This document shows positions 14,548-22,890 of a stretch of 64,000 nt of DNA, piece by piece. The DNA is from Akkermansiaceae bacterium (lineage in GTDB: Bacteria > Verrucomicrobiota > Verrucomicrobiia > Verrucomicrobiales > Akkermansiaceae): positions 1-64,000 of the forward strand of contig JAGYIT010000016.1 in assembly GCA_018402445.1 (NCBI GenBank), in the 5' to 3' direction. The notes beneath the pieces are model-generated. The model searched no databases. It was not told the origin of the DNA and was given only the letters and a program-made list of their open reading frames with translations. The first letter of the stretch is position 1, and each line of letters opens with the position of its first letter. The position numbers and the translations under genes were made by a program.

Positions 14548-17121
14548 TCAGCTCGCCTGATTCAGCTCCCGCAACATCGCCTCCAGCCGCGTGGCGGCGT
14601 CGGCGGCGATGTGGGTGGACTGGATACGGTCGGCCCAGAGGGGGAAGGCGAAAGGGGTGAGGCGTTCGGTTTCGCGGAGGACGAAGGGTTGTTTCCCGAT
14701 ACGTGTGAGGGCAGCGGCGAGGCGGGAGAGTTCGAGCTGCTTATCCAGGATCTCGCGTTCGGATTGGGCGAGGAGGAGGTTTTCCGGATCATAGCGGCGG
14801 ATGACTTCGTAAAGCAGGGTGGCGGAGGACTGGAGTTCGCGCTGGGTGGAGGATTTGCGGCCGGGCATGGGCTGGAGGATGAGGCCGGAGACGCGGGCGA
14901 TCTCGCGGAACTGGCGGCGCGCAAGCTCGGCGGTGTTCATGCATTCGATGAGATCGGAGAGGAGGTCATCGGGGGTGAGGAGTTCGCGCAGGGTGCCCTC
15001 GGAGAAGGGCAGTCCGCGCTTGGCGGTAAGGGCGAAGCCGTAATCGTTCTGGGTGGCGGTGACGGTTTCCGGGTTTTTCCGGGAAATGCGGTAGGCGAGC
15101 AGGGCACTGAGGCCTTCGTGGGCGAGGCGGCCGGCGAAGGGGTAAAGGAAGAGGTGCTCGCCCTCGCGGGTGCGGGTGAACTCGATGAGCAGGGCTTGGT
15201 CGTCGGGGAGGTGAGACCATTTTTTCTGGAGGGCTAATATGGGGAAGACGGCTGTTAGTTCGGGGGAGTGATCGGTGAGCAGTGATCGGTGATCGGTGGA
15301 AGACTTGGGTTGTTGGGATTTTTTCAACCGCGAATTTACGCGAATGGGCGCGAATGAAGATTCTGGTTTTCGGGCAGCCGGAGGCAGCCCTTCCTTGATC
15401 AGACTTGCGAAGGCGTGGCTTAACTCGGTGGAAAGGGATATCTTGGAGCCATTCCAGATGGCTACTTTTCCACGAGAGGTTTTGGATGTCGGGGCTACGG
15501 TGGCGGTTTTTTCACGGATGCGGATGAGCTTCAGATAACGGCCGGCGAAGATGAGGGTGGAGCCGGGCTTGAGCTTTGCGATGAAGCTTTCCTCGACGCT
15601 GCCGAGGGTCTGGCCGTTGGCGAATTTCAGCGAGACGCTGGAGTCCGCAGTGATGGTGCCGATGGACATGCGGTGCTGAGTGATAAGGCGCTTGTCGGTG
15701 ACGGCGTGGCGGCCTTCGGAGTCGATGTGGGCTTTCCGGTAACGCGGATAGGCGGCAAGGGCTTTCCCTCCGACGGTGATGAAGGTGAGCGCCCAGGCCC
15801 ATTCCGTTGCCGTAAGGTCGCGGTAGGCGCGGGCGGTGCGGATCTCGGAGAACATTTCATCGGCGAGAAACGGCTCGCCGATCGCGCAGGTGACTAGGTG
15901 CTGGACGAGGACGTCGAGGGGCTTGGAGAGGGGGGCGCGGGACTCGATGGTGCGCGCTTTCGCGGCTTCGCGGGCGGCGGCGAATTCGATGAGCTCGAGC
16001 GCGTTGGTGGGGACGCCGATGATTTTCGACGAGGCTCCGGGTTGGTGGCCGGAGCGCCCGGCGCGCTGGAGCAGGCGGGCGACTCCTTTCGGGGAACCGA
16101 CCTGGATCACCTGATCGACCGGCGAGAAATCGACCCCGAGATCGAGCGAGGAGGTGGCGACGACGCATTTCAGGGAGCCGTCGCGCAGACCGTTTTCCGC
16201 GATGTCGCGCTCGGCGCGGTCGAGGGAGCCGTGGTGCATGGCAAGGAGGTTTTTCCAATCGGGGCGGAGGGAGAGGATTTCCTGGAACCAGATCTCGGTC
16301 TGCGAGCGGGTGTTGGTGAAAAGCAGGGTGGAGTTGGCGGATTCAATGCGGCGGATGACCTGCGGAGCGAGCGAGGTGCCGATGTGGCCCGCCCAGGGGA
16401 AGTTGCCGATTTCGCGGGGGATGAGGGTTTCGATGAGGATGGGTTTGTCGATATCTGCCGAGATGATTTTCGGAGTGCCGGGTGAGCAGTGATCCTCCGT
16501 CGCTGAAGCTATGGCGGACAGTTCGGTGAGCGGTGGAAAACTTGAACCGATGGATGCGGCGGCTTCCGGGAGGTTTCCCAGGGTGGCGGATAGCGCCCAT
16601 GTTTGAAGATTGGGGAGCCAGTGGCGGAGGCGAGCTAGGCAGAGTTCGGTCTGGACGCCGCGTTTCGTGCCGAGGAGTTCGTGCCACTCGTCGAGGATGA
16701 CGCAGCGGAGGCCGGCGAGCTTTTCGCGGGTGTCCGCATGGGTGAGCATGAGGGAAAGGGATTCCGGCGTGGTGACGAGGGTGTGCGGGAGGGATTTCCG
16801 CAGGCGGGCACGGAGGGCGGCGGGGGTGTCGCCGGTGCGCGCCTCGGCGGTCAGGGCGGGGTTGTAAAAAGCCTGCGCCTCGCGGAGAGCGCGGAGGGTG
16901 TCGGCGGCGAGGGCGCGGAGAGGGGTGATCCAGAGGATGGTGCACCGGTCGGCTTTGAGAGAATCGCAGAGCGGCCCCAGATAGACAGCCATCGTTTTCC
17001 CTTGTCCGGTGGGAGCGTGGAGAAGGCCAGATTCGCCTTTCGCATAGGCGTCCCATGCCTGCTTTTGGAAAAGAAAGGGCTTGTGACCTTTCGAGCGGAG
17101 GAAGGAGGCGGGAGCGGGCAT
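14548..17121 (-). CDS. Ligase-associated DEXH-box DNA helicase (Lhr-like)
   Basis: An 857-residue SF2 helicase of the ligase-associated DNA damage response type. Motif I APTGQGKT is at 36-43, Ia TPLRALA, Ib TTPESL, II DEWH at 144-147, III SATLGN at 178-183. In the second RecA domain are VVATSSLDLGVDF and QRAGRSGH (motifs V and VI). An Lhr-type winged-helix and C-terminal domain follow. Two in-frame stretches are encoded by dispersed DNA repeats: residues about 193-216 just after motif III, and about 588-619 in the C-terminal part. Both look like inserted, dispensable loops. Partner ligase and nuclease genes are not in the window. ATG start; divergent from the ABC transporter. Confidence 0.9.
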   Translation of the reverse strand: MPAPASFLRSKGHKPFLFQKQAWDAYAKGESGLLHAPTGQGKTMAVYLGPLCDSLKADRCTILWITPLRALAADTLRALREAQAFYNPALTAEARTGDTPAALRARLRKSLPHTLVTTPESLSLMLTHADTREKLAGLRCVILDEWHELLGTKRGVQTELCLARLRHWLPNLQTWALSATLGNLPEAAASIGSSFPPLTELSAIASATEDHCSPGTPKIISADIDKPILIETLIPREIGNFPWAGHIGTSLAPQVIRRIESANSTLLFTNTRSQTEIWFQEILSLRPDWKNLLAMHHGSLDRAERDIAENGLRDGSLKCVVATSSLDLGVDFSPVDQVIQVGSPKGVARLLQRAGRSGHQPGASSKIIGVPTNALELIEFAAAREAAKARTIESRAPLSKPLDVLVQHLVTCAIGEPFLADEMFSEIRTARAYRDLTATEWAWALTFITVGGKALAAYPRYRKAHIDSEGRHAVTDKRLITQHRMSIGTITADSSVSLKFANGQTLGSVEESFIAKLKPGSTLIFAGRYLKLIRIREKTATVAPTSKTSRGKVAIWNGSKISLSTELSHAFASLIKEGLPPAARKPESSFAPIRVNSRLKKSQQPKSSTDHRSLLTDHSPELTAVFPILALQKKWSHLPDDQALLIEFTRTREGEHLFLYPFAGRLAHEGLSALLAYRISRKNPETVTATQNDYGFALTAKRGLPFSEGTLRELLTPDDLLSDLIECMNTAELARRQFREIARVSGLILQPMPGRKSSTQRELQSSATLLYEVIRRYDPENLLLAQSEREILDKQLELSRLAAALTRIGKQPFVLRETERLTPFAFPLWADRIQSTHIAADAATRLEAMLRELNQAS
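15265..15359. repeat. Composite ATCACCGATC + CGCGAAT repeat inside the helicase gene
   Basis: On the + strand, tandem GTGATCGGTGA-type units (15268-15300) are followed by AGACTTGGGTT and then by CGCGAATTTACGCGAATGGG-type units (about 15328-15358). Read on the coding strand, the repeat keeps the helicase frame open and encodes about 32 residues including SSTDHRSLLTDHSPEL. The bridge, as AACCCAAGTCTTCC on the minus strand, reappears at 26286-26298 in front of the TTGAAAG repeat, so modules are shared between families. Confidence 0.65.
16474..16545. repeat. ATCACCGATC-family repeat inside the helicase gene, inverted copy of 25721-25792
   Basis: The reverse complement of this segment nearly matches 25721-25792: both share CTGTCCGCCATAGCTTCAGC followed by ACGGAGGATCACTG and end in CCGGCACT. 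Here the repeat lies in frame in the helicase gene and encodes residues about 193-216 (FPPLTELSAIASATEDHC), between motif III and the next conserved block. The copy at 25721 is intergenic. Confidence 0.7.
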
Positions 17122-17217
17122 GTTTCCAGATGACGCGCGAAGTTCGCGGCGGATCGGTTTTTTGCCAGATGAAATCCGTTGCGCGGCGCGGCGTGTTGGG
17201 ACAACCTACCCACGCCC

Positions 17218-18087
17218 ATGTCCGTAAGCCCTCCCGCCGTCGAGATCCGCCACCTCGTAAAGGATTTCAAGACCTCCTTCCGGCGCCAACCGCTGCGCGC
17301 CGTCGATGACGTGTCGATCCGCATCATGCCGGGCGAGGTCTATGGTTTGATCGGCCCGAACGGTTCCGGGAAATCGACGACGATGAAGGCGTTGCTGGGC
17401 CTCGTCGCACCGACGTCCGGGCAGTGCGCGATTTTCGGGAAGGATTCGCTCAAAGTCGATTCGCGCAACGAGGTCGGTTTCCTGCCGGAAAATCCCTATT
17501 TTTACAAGCACCTCAGCGGCAAGGAGACCCTCGAATTCTATGGCAAGCTCTGCGGCATTCGCGGCTCGACGCTAAAAGACCGGGTGACGGAGCTGCTGGA
17601 ACTCGTGGATCTCACGGATGCCAGCCACCGTCGGATCGGCGGTTATTCGAAAGGGATGTTGCAGCGCATCGGACTGGCGCAGGCGCTGATCCAGAGGCCG
17701 CGTTTGGTGATCCTTGATGAGCCAACGGCGGGAGTGGATCCCATCGGCTCCCGCGAGATCCGGGATCTGATTTTCAAACTCCGAGAACAGGGCATCACGG
17801 TATTTCTTTGTTCCCACTTGTTGGAGCAGGTGCAGGAGGTATGCGACCATGTGGGGATCATTTTCCGGGGAAAAATGGTCAAGGAGGGCAGGCTTGAGGA
17901 TTTGATCGCCATCGAAGATCAGACAGAGCTGATCCTGAAAGACGCCGATCCGGGGCTCATCGCGGAGATCGAGGCCTTGATCGCCCGCGATGCGAAGGCC
18001 GAGCTGATACGCAGCGGCAAACCGAGGACGACGTTGGAGCGCCTGTTCCTCCGCGAAACGAAAAGACAGGAGACCCAACCGAAATGA
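17218..18087 (+). CDS. ABC transporter ATP-binding protein
   Basis: A 289-residue ABC-2-type ATPase. Walker A GPNGSGKST is at 46-54, the signature YSKGMLQRIGLAQAL begins at 143, Walker B LVILDEP at 163-169 with Glu168, and the H-loop LCSH follows. I take the ATG at 17218 (MSVSPPAVEI) rather than the upstream frame start at 17179, since the ABC fold begins at residue 9. Its stop overlaps the permease ATG (ATGA at 18084-18087). With the permease and the next gene it forms a three-gene operon, probably an exporter; the substrate is not evident. Confidence 0.9.
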   Translation: MSVSPPAVEIRHLVKDFKTSFRRQPLRAVDDVSIRIMPGEVYGLIGPNGSGKSTTMKALLGLVAPTSGQCAIFGKDSLKVDSRNEVGFLPENPYFYKHLSGKETLEFYGKLCGIRGSTLKDRVTELLELVDLTDASHRRIGGYSKGMLQRIGLAQALIQRPRLVILDEPTAGVDPIGSREIRDLIFKLREQGITVFLCSHLLEQVQEVCDHVGIIFRGKMVKEGRLEDLIAIEDQTELILKDADPGLIAEIEALIARDAKAELIRSGKPRTTLERLFLRETKRQETQPK

Positions 18088-19013
18088 ACCCGCTCCCCGC
18101 CATCGCCGCCATTCCCGAACACGCCGCCCGCATCGCAGTGATCGCCTTCCATGCCTTCACGCAGCTTGTGCGGATGAAGGTGTTCTATTTCCTGGCCTTT
18201 TTCGCGCTGATCCTCATCGCGAGCAACTTCTTCAACCTGCCCCAGCACGAGGGACCGGAGGCGGCGGGCGTCGATGTCCTACGCGCGATCAAGAGCTGGT
18301 CGCTGGGCGCGATGACCTTGTTCTCGGTGGTATTATCGATTGTTTCCACTGCTCTTCTGCTGCCCAAGGATGTGGAGGACAGGACGCTTTACACGATCTT
18401 GGCGAAACCCGTTCCGAGGCTCGATTACCTAGCGGGAAAACTCCTCGGCGTACTACTGCTGGTGTTCGTTTCACTGGCAATGATGGACGCGCTGATGACA
18501 GGCATACTGCACATCCGCACGAATATGGTCTTGGCCGATCAGATGACATTCGCGGAAGCCAGGGGCTGGCCGGCCGAGGAAATGGAGGCATTGAAAACCG
18601 ACATACTCGCGCAAGGGCCGACCGCCTCGCTGCAGGGTGCCGTGCTATCCGTGTTCCTGCGGGCGACCATCATCGCCTCGCTGGCACTACTGATCTCCAC
18701 CTTCTCCACCAGCACGCTTTTCACCACGATCATCGCATTCCTGATCTATTTCATCGGTCACTTCCAAGCGGACGCGCGGGCGGCCTTCCTGAGCCAGGAG
18801 GCGGGCATGAGTGATGGCATTCTCGCCAAGTCCGTCACCTTGGTGGTGGCGCTGGTGCTGCCGGATTTCCAGCTTTTCAACGTCATCGATGCAGTGATCG
18901 AGGGGCAGGTGATGCCGCTGGTTCTCCTCGGGAAACTCACGCTGATCGGGCTTTTCTACGTGGTGTTCTATATCATCGCGTCGTGGCTGATCTTCGCGAA
19001 AAAGGAATTCTGA
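18084..19013 (+). CDS. ABC-2-type transporter permease
   Basis: A 309-residue multi-pass membrane protein, partner of the preceding ATPase. About six hydrophobic segments are visible: VFYFLAFFALILIASNF near residue 35, AMTLFSVVLSIVSTALLL near 80, LLGVLLLVFVSLAMMDAL near 120, IIASLALLIS near 195, LFTTIIAFLIYFIGHF near 212, and GLFYVVFYIIASWLIF at the end. The sequence TILAKPVPRLDYLAGKLLG after the second helix is typical of ABC-2 permeases. Start and coupling are set by the ATGA overlap. Confidence 0.85.
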   Translation: MNPLPAIAAIPEHAARIAVIAFHAFTQLVRMKVFYFLAFFALILIASNFFNLPQHEGPEAAGVDVLRAIKSWSLGAMTLFSVVLSIVSTALLLPKDVEDRTLYTILAKPVPRLDYLAGKLLGVLLLVFVSLAMMDALMTGILHIRTNMVLADQMTFAEARGWPAEEMEALKTDILAQGPTASLQGAVLSVFLRATIIASLALLISTFSTSTLFTTIIAFLIYFIGHFQADARAAFLSQEAGMSDGILAKSVTLVVALVLPDFQLFNVIDAVIEGQVMPLVLLGKLTLIGLFYVVFYIIASWLIFAKKEF

Positions 19014-19017
19014 ACCG

Positions 19018-20001
19018 ATGACCCAAGGCAAACGATACGCCGCCCTCGGCCTCGCGATCCTCGCGGCGGGCGGGCTGCGCATGCCCTTCGAGCGGCAGCT
19101 CACGGATGATCTCCAAGCGGCAGGACTGCTGCCGCCGAAGCTGGAGCAGCGCACCGGCGAAAAGATCGGGCAGACATTCTCCGCGGTTTCGCTGGGAGGA
19201 CTGCGGACGCTGGTGGCGACTTTCCTGAACCTCCGCGCGTTCACTTTTTTCACGGAGCAGCGCTGGGGGGAAGTGGGCGACACCTATGAGCTGATCGTCG
19301 ATCTAGCGCCCCGGACCCGGTATTATTGGGATACGGGAAGCTGGCACCAGGCTTACAACGCAGCGTCATATTATCTCTATGGATCGGAGCTGCCGCCGCT
19401 GCGCCGCAAGGCGAACTGGCGGGCGTCGATCCTGCGCGGACGCGAGTTCCTTGAGCGGGGCATCCGCAACAATCCCGAAGACCCCATCCTGAAACACCGT
19501 CTCGGCACCTTGCTTTCCGATCCGAACAAAATCGCGGCGTTCGGCGAGCCGGGCGACGCCTACGAAGCGGCTTACGAAGCCTACATCGCGGCGGCGGGCT
19601 TGGAGAATGCGCAGGGCTTCTCGAAACGCTTCGCACTTTACTCCCTGGCACGCGTGCCCGGCCGGGAAAAGCAGGCGCTTGTTCTGCTCAAGGAAATCGA
19701 GGCCGAGGGCGGCCGGCTGCCACCGACGTTTTTCGGCCTTTCCTACACGCTGCGCCATTATGAAGCTCCCGCCCGCCCGATCATGGATCTGATCGACTCC
19801 ACCTTCCCGTCCCGCCAGGCCGCCTACGAAACGCTCGGCAGCCAATGGCACCGCACGCGCGACCGCTTTCCCGTTTTCGGTGTCGCAGAGGCGCTCGCCC
19901 ATTTGGAAAACGATCTGAAAATCCCGCCCGAGCGGAGCGTCCTGAAGCAGGACGTGCCAGCACCGATGGAACCTGACGACTACTTCGCGCCGAAGCGATA
20001 G
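19018..20001 (+). CDS. Hypothetical membrane-anchored protein of the ABC transporter operon, TPR-like
   Basis: A 327-residue protein starting 4 nt after the permease. A short hydrophobic N-terminus (YAALGLAILAAGGL) is followed by a helical body with TPR-like stretches (RGREFLERGIRNNPEDPILKH; EAAYEAYIAAAGLENAQGFS). It contains repeated Tyr/Trp patches (RTRYYWDTGSWHQAYNAASY). No family name is recognised. Operon position suggests a cell-envelope accessory of the exporter. ATG start with no other candidate close by. Confidence 0.65.
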   Translation: MTQGKRYAALGLAILAAGGLRMPFERQLTDDLQAAGLLPPKLEQRTGEKIGQTFSAVSLGGLRTLVATFLNLRAFTFFTEQRWGEVGDTYELIVDLAPRTRYYWDTGSWHQAYNAASYYLYGSELPPLRRKANWRASILRGREFLERGIRNNPEDPILKHRLGTLLSDPNKIAAFGEPGDAYEAAYEAYIAAAGLENAQGFSKRFALYSLARVPGREKQALVLLKEIEAEGGRLPPTFFGLSYTLRHYEAPARPIMDLIDSTFPSRQAAYETLGSQWHRTRDRFPVFGVAEALAHLENDLKIPPERSVLKQDVPAPMEPDDYFAPKR

Positions 20002-20176
20002 TGATATCTCCGTTCCTCATTGACACCTCACCCGAAGCGGACTCCTCCTCCGACCGCAGCTCGATGACCTGCTGCGCCAGTTCCGCGAACATTATGGCAA
20101 AGCCTGATCTCAAAAAAACCGATAAAGCCCTTGCGATGGCAGGCGGTTCGGGTGCTTATTTCCGGCGAGCCAATCC

Positions 20177-21433
20177 ATGAGCATCTCCACCGAATATGAG
20201 TCCCCTGATACCTTGGGGCGCGCCGCGAAAGCCGTCGAATCCTACAAGGAGGAGGCGGACGACCTCGTCGGCGAGCGCATGACCCTGAACATGGGACCTT
20301 CCCACCCGGCGACGCACGGAGTGCTGCGCCTTATCCTGGAACTCGACGGAGAGGTGATCCACTCCGCCGATCCGGATGTCGGTTTCCTCCACCGGGGCGA
20401 TGAGAAGATCGCGGAAAACATGCATTACAACCAGTTCGTGCCCTACACGGATCGGCTCGATTATCTCGCCCCGCTCGCCAACAACGTCGCCTACGCCTGC
20501 GCTGTCGAGAAACTCATGGGCTGGGAGCTGCCGCCGCGCGGACAGGCCTTGCGCGTGCTCTGCTGCGAACTCGCCCGGATCTCCGCCCACATGCTCGGCG
20601 TCGGAGTCTGCGCGATGGACGTCGGCGCGATGACGGTTTTCCTCTACACCTTCACCGAACGGGAAAAAATCTATAACCTCTGCGAGCAACTCACCGGTGC
20701 CCGGTTCACCACTTCCTACACCCGCGTCGGCGGCCAACTCCGCGACATGCCACCCGGCTTCGATGCCGCCGTGCGGACTTTCCTCGTGGAATGCGAGGTC
20801 GCCATCGGTGAGATCTCCAAGCTCCTCGACAACAACAAGATCTTCCGCGACCGCATGATGGACATCGGCGTGATCTCTCCCGAGTCCGCCATTTCCTTCG
20901 GCATGACCGGGCCGAACCTCCGCGCCTCCGGCATCGACCGCGACCTGCGAAAAAATAGCCCCTATCTCGGCTACGAGAAATACGATTTCGACGTGCCCAT
21001 CGCCGCGGAGGGCGATTGCTACGCGCGCTACCAGATCCGTATGGAGGAGATGCGGCAGGCCATCCGCATCTGCCGCCAAGTGCTCGACACCATGCCCTCC
21101 GGCCCGGTCAACCTCGCCGATCCGAAAGGGGTGCTGCCCGCCAAGGAGCGCGTGGCGATGTCCATGGAGGAACTCATCCACCATTTCATCATCGCCACCC
21201 AGGGCATCGACGCCCCGGAGGGCGAGGTCTATTTCGCCGCCGAAAATCCCAAGGGCGAGCTCGGCTTCTACATCCACTCGAAGGGCGGCGGCGTGCCGAA
21301 CCGCCTCAAGATCCGCAGCCCCTCCTTCTGCAACCTCTCCATCGTATCCAAATTGCTCCCCGGCCACATGGTCTCCGACATTCCCGCCATTCTGGGATCG
21401 CTGGACTTCGTGATGGGGGAATGCGACCGTTGA
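20177..21433 (+). CDS. nuoD: NADH-quinone oxidoreductase subunit D
   Basis: A 418-residue 49-kDa-type subunit of complex I, in the peripheral arm near the quinone site. The signature begins at MTLNMGPSHPATHGVLRLIL (about 36-55), with GFLHRGDEKIAE, YTDRLDYLAPLANN, and the C-terminal PKGELGFYIHSKGG...RLKIRSPSFCNL and DIPAILGSLDFVMGECDR. It is full length with about 35 extra N-terminal residues (STEYESPDTLGRAAKAVESY). The gene is not preceded by nuoC; upstream 20002-20176 holds only a possible short C-terminal coding scrap (PQLDDLLRQFREHYGKA) ending at 20107. Confidence 0.95.
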   Translation: MSISTEYESPDTLGRAAKAVESYKEEADDLVGERMTLNMGPSHPATHGVLRLILELDGEVIHSADPDVGFLHRGDEKIAENMHYNQFVPYTDRLDYLAPLANNVAYACAVEKLMGWELPPRGQALRVLCCELARISAHMLGVGVCAMDVGAMTVFLYTFTEREKIYNLCEQLTGARFTTSYTRVGGQLRDMPPGFDAAVRTFLVECEVAIGEISKLLDNNKIFRDRMMDIGVISPESAISFGMTGPNLRASGIDRDLRKNSPYLGYEKYDFDVPIAAEGDCYARYQIRMEEMRQAIRICRQVLDTMPSGPVNLADPKGVLPAKERVAMSMEELIHHFIIATQGIDAPEGEVYFAAENPKGELGFYIHSKGGGVPNRLKIRSPSFCNLSIVSKLLPGHMVSDIPAILGSLDFVMGECDR

Positions 21434-21456
21434 ACCCCAGAACAAAAACAAACACC

Positions 21457-22143
21457 ATGAAAACGACACGATCCATCGCCATTGCGATCTCACTCGTCCT
21501 GCCACTCTCCGCCGCGTTCGAGAACTGGACAAACAAGGAAGGCAAGACCGCCCAGCTCGAACTGGTGGAAGTCACCGGCGAGGACGACGCGAAAGCGGGC
21601 GTCTTCAAGATGCGCAACGGCCGCAACGTGACCATCAAGGCATCCGACCTCGCCGAGGAGGACGCGAAACGACTGGCCGAGTGGAAACCCGCTCCCGTGG
21701 AACCCGAGGTGGTGGCCGGCGAACCCAGCGTCTTCGATGACGTCCTCGACGGCAACCTCGTGATCCTCGATGGCAAGAAACTCAAGAAACACGAACTCGC
21801 CGCGAAGCCGACGAAATACTACGTCTTCTATTACACCGCCTCCTGGTGCCCGCCCTGCCAGGCTTTCACCCCCAGCCTCGTGGACTTCTACAACAAGAAT
21901 AAAAACGAGAACTTCGAACTCGTGCTCATCACCAGCGACCGCGACGAGGACTCCATGGAGAAATACGCAGCGGACAAAAAAATGCCCTGGCCGCAGGTCA
22001 AGCAATCCAAGTCGCAATCCTTCAAAGGCAAATTCGACCACGGCGTGCGTGGCATCCCCGCCGTGATCGTCTGCGACCTTGAGGGGAAAGTCGTCAGTGC
22101 CAACGGTCGCAATCTCGCCGAACTCGAAAAAATCGTAAAATAA
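21457..22143 (+). CDS. Exported thioredoxin-like protein with SLA1-homology-like N-terminus
   Basis: A 228-residue protein. It has a signal peptide (MKTTRSIAIAISLVLPLSAA), then a 50-residue SHD1-like segment (WTNKEGKTAQLELVEV...NVTIKASDLAEEDAKRLAEW) common in PVC-group secreted proteins, then a nucleoredoxin/tryparedoxin-type thioredoxin fold with Cys131-Pro-Pro-Cys134 (ASWCPPCQAFTP) and the cis-Pro loop VRGIPAVIV. It probably reduces or oxidises periplasmic disulfides. It sits between nuoD and nuoE with gaps of 23 and 3 nt, so it is cotranscribed with complex I subunits, which is unusual. ATG start. Confidence 0.85.
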   Translation: MKTTRSIAIAISLVLPLSAAFENWTNKEGKTAQLELVEVTGEDDAKAGVFKMRNGRNVTIKASDLAEEDAKRLAEWKPAPVEPEVVAGEPSVFDDVLDGNLVILDGKKLKKHELAAKPTKYYVFYYTASWCPPCQAFTPSLVDFYNKNKNENFELVLITSDRDEDSMEKYAADKKMPWPQVKQSKSQSFKGKFDHGVRGIPAVIVCDLEGKVVSANGRNLAELEKIVK

Positions 22144-22146
22144 CCA

Positions 22147-22707
22147 ATGTCATCCGCCTCTCCCGCCGATTTGGTCGCCCCGCAGGAATCAGCCGGCAGC
22201 CATCATTTTCCACCCTTCGCCGTCAGCCCGGAGCTCGAGTCCGAGGCAGACGGGCGTATCTCCCATTACCCGGAAAGCAAGCGCTCCGCCGTCCTGCCTC
22301 TGCTCCACATCGTGCAGCACAGGTTCGGTTTCATCTCCTCCGAGGCCATCGACTGGGTGGCTACGAAGCTGGGGCTGGAGCCGATCAAGGTGCTAGAGGT
22401 CGTTACCTTTTATCCCGGCTTCCGCCAATACGCGCCGGGCAAATACCACATCCGCGTCTGCCGAACCCTCTCCTGCGCCCTCGGCGGCAGCGGCGAACTC
22501 ATGGACGATCTATGCAAGGAATTCGGCATCGACCGCACCTCCGCCGATCCTCACCACCACCCAATCAGTGTTTCCCCCTGCGGGAAATACTCGGTCGAGT
22601 TCGCCGAATGCCTTGCCTCCTGCGGCACCGCCCCCGTCTGCCTCGTCAACGACGACTTCTACGAGGGCGTCAATGTAGCGATGATGAAAAAAGCCAGCGC
22701 GGAGTGA
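22147..22707 (+). CDS. nuoE: NADH-quinone oxidoreductase subunit E
   Basis: A 186-residue 24-kDa subunit of complex I carrying the N1a [2Fe-2S] cluster. The four ligands are Cys105 and Cys110 (CRTLSC) and Cys155 and Cys159 (ECLASCG). The N-terminal helical part (YPESKRSAVLPLLHIVQHRF) is typical. ATG at 22147, 3 nt after the thioredoxin-like gene. NuoF, the usual next gene and electron partner, does not follow; 180 bp of non-coding DNA and an unrelated operon do. Confidence 0.93.
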   Translation: MSSASPADLVAPQESAGSHHFPPFAVSPELESEADGRISHYPESKRSAVLPLLHIVQHRFGFISSEAIDWVATKLGLEPIKVLEVVTFYPGFRQYAPGKYHIRVCRTLSCALGGSGELMDDLCKEFGIDRTSADPHHHPISVSPCGKYSVEFAECLASCGTAPVCLVNDDFYEGVNVAMMKKASAE

Positions 22708-22890
22708 CGGGCAGATCCTGTCTCGGTATGTGCGACCGAAAAGATGCACGGCTTAAGTTCATGATTGGATGTGGATCCCGCTTCACTTGCTCCGCCACTC
22801 CCATCAATTCGCGCCTCTAATCATTTGACGTGGCGACGGATTCGTCCACGATAACCACCTACTTGAGACGCGTTCTCAACAAAGCTGAAT

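Noticed and set aside
14509..15237. A 242-codon Glu/Gly-rich open frame on the + strand
   Set aside because: Lies opposite the helicase C-terminal domain, low complexity, no family resemblance.
15265..15359. A CRISPR array from tandem repeats
   Set aside because: Units are 7-11 bp, contiguous and without spacers; no cas genes anywhere in the window.
20030..20176. Short coding-like scraps before nuoD (PQLDDLLRQFREHYGKA, then a 28-codon frame overlapping the nuoD start)
   Set aside because: Too short and not similar enough to NuoC or any protein I know to call a gene; mentioned only as possible debris.
20156..21532. A 458-codon open frame opposite nuoD
   Set aside because: Antisense shadow; nuoD motifs on the + strand are complete.
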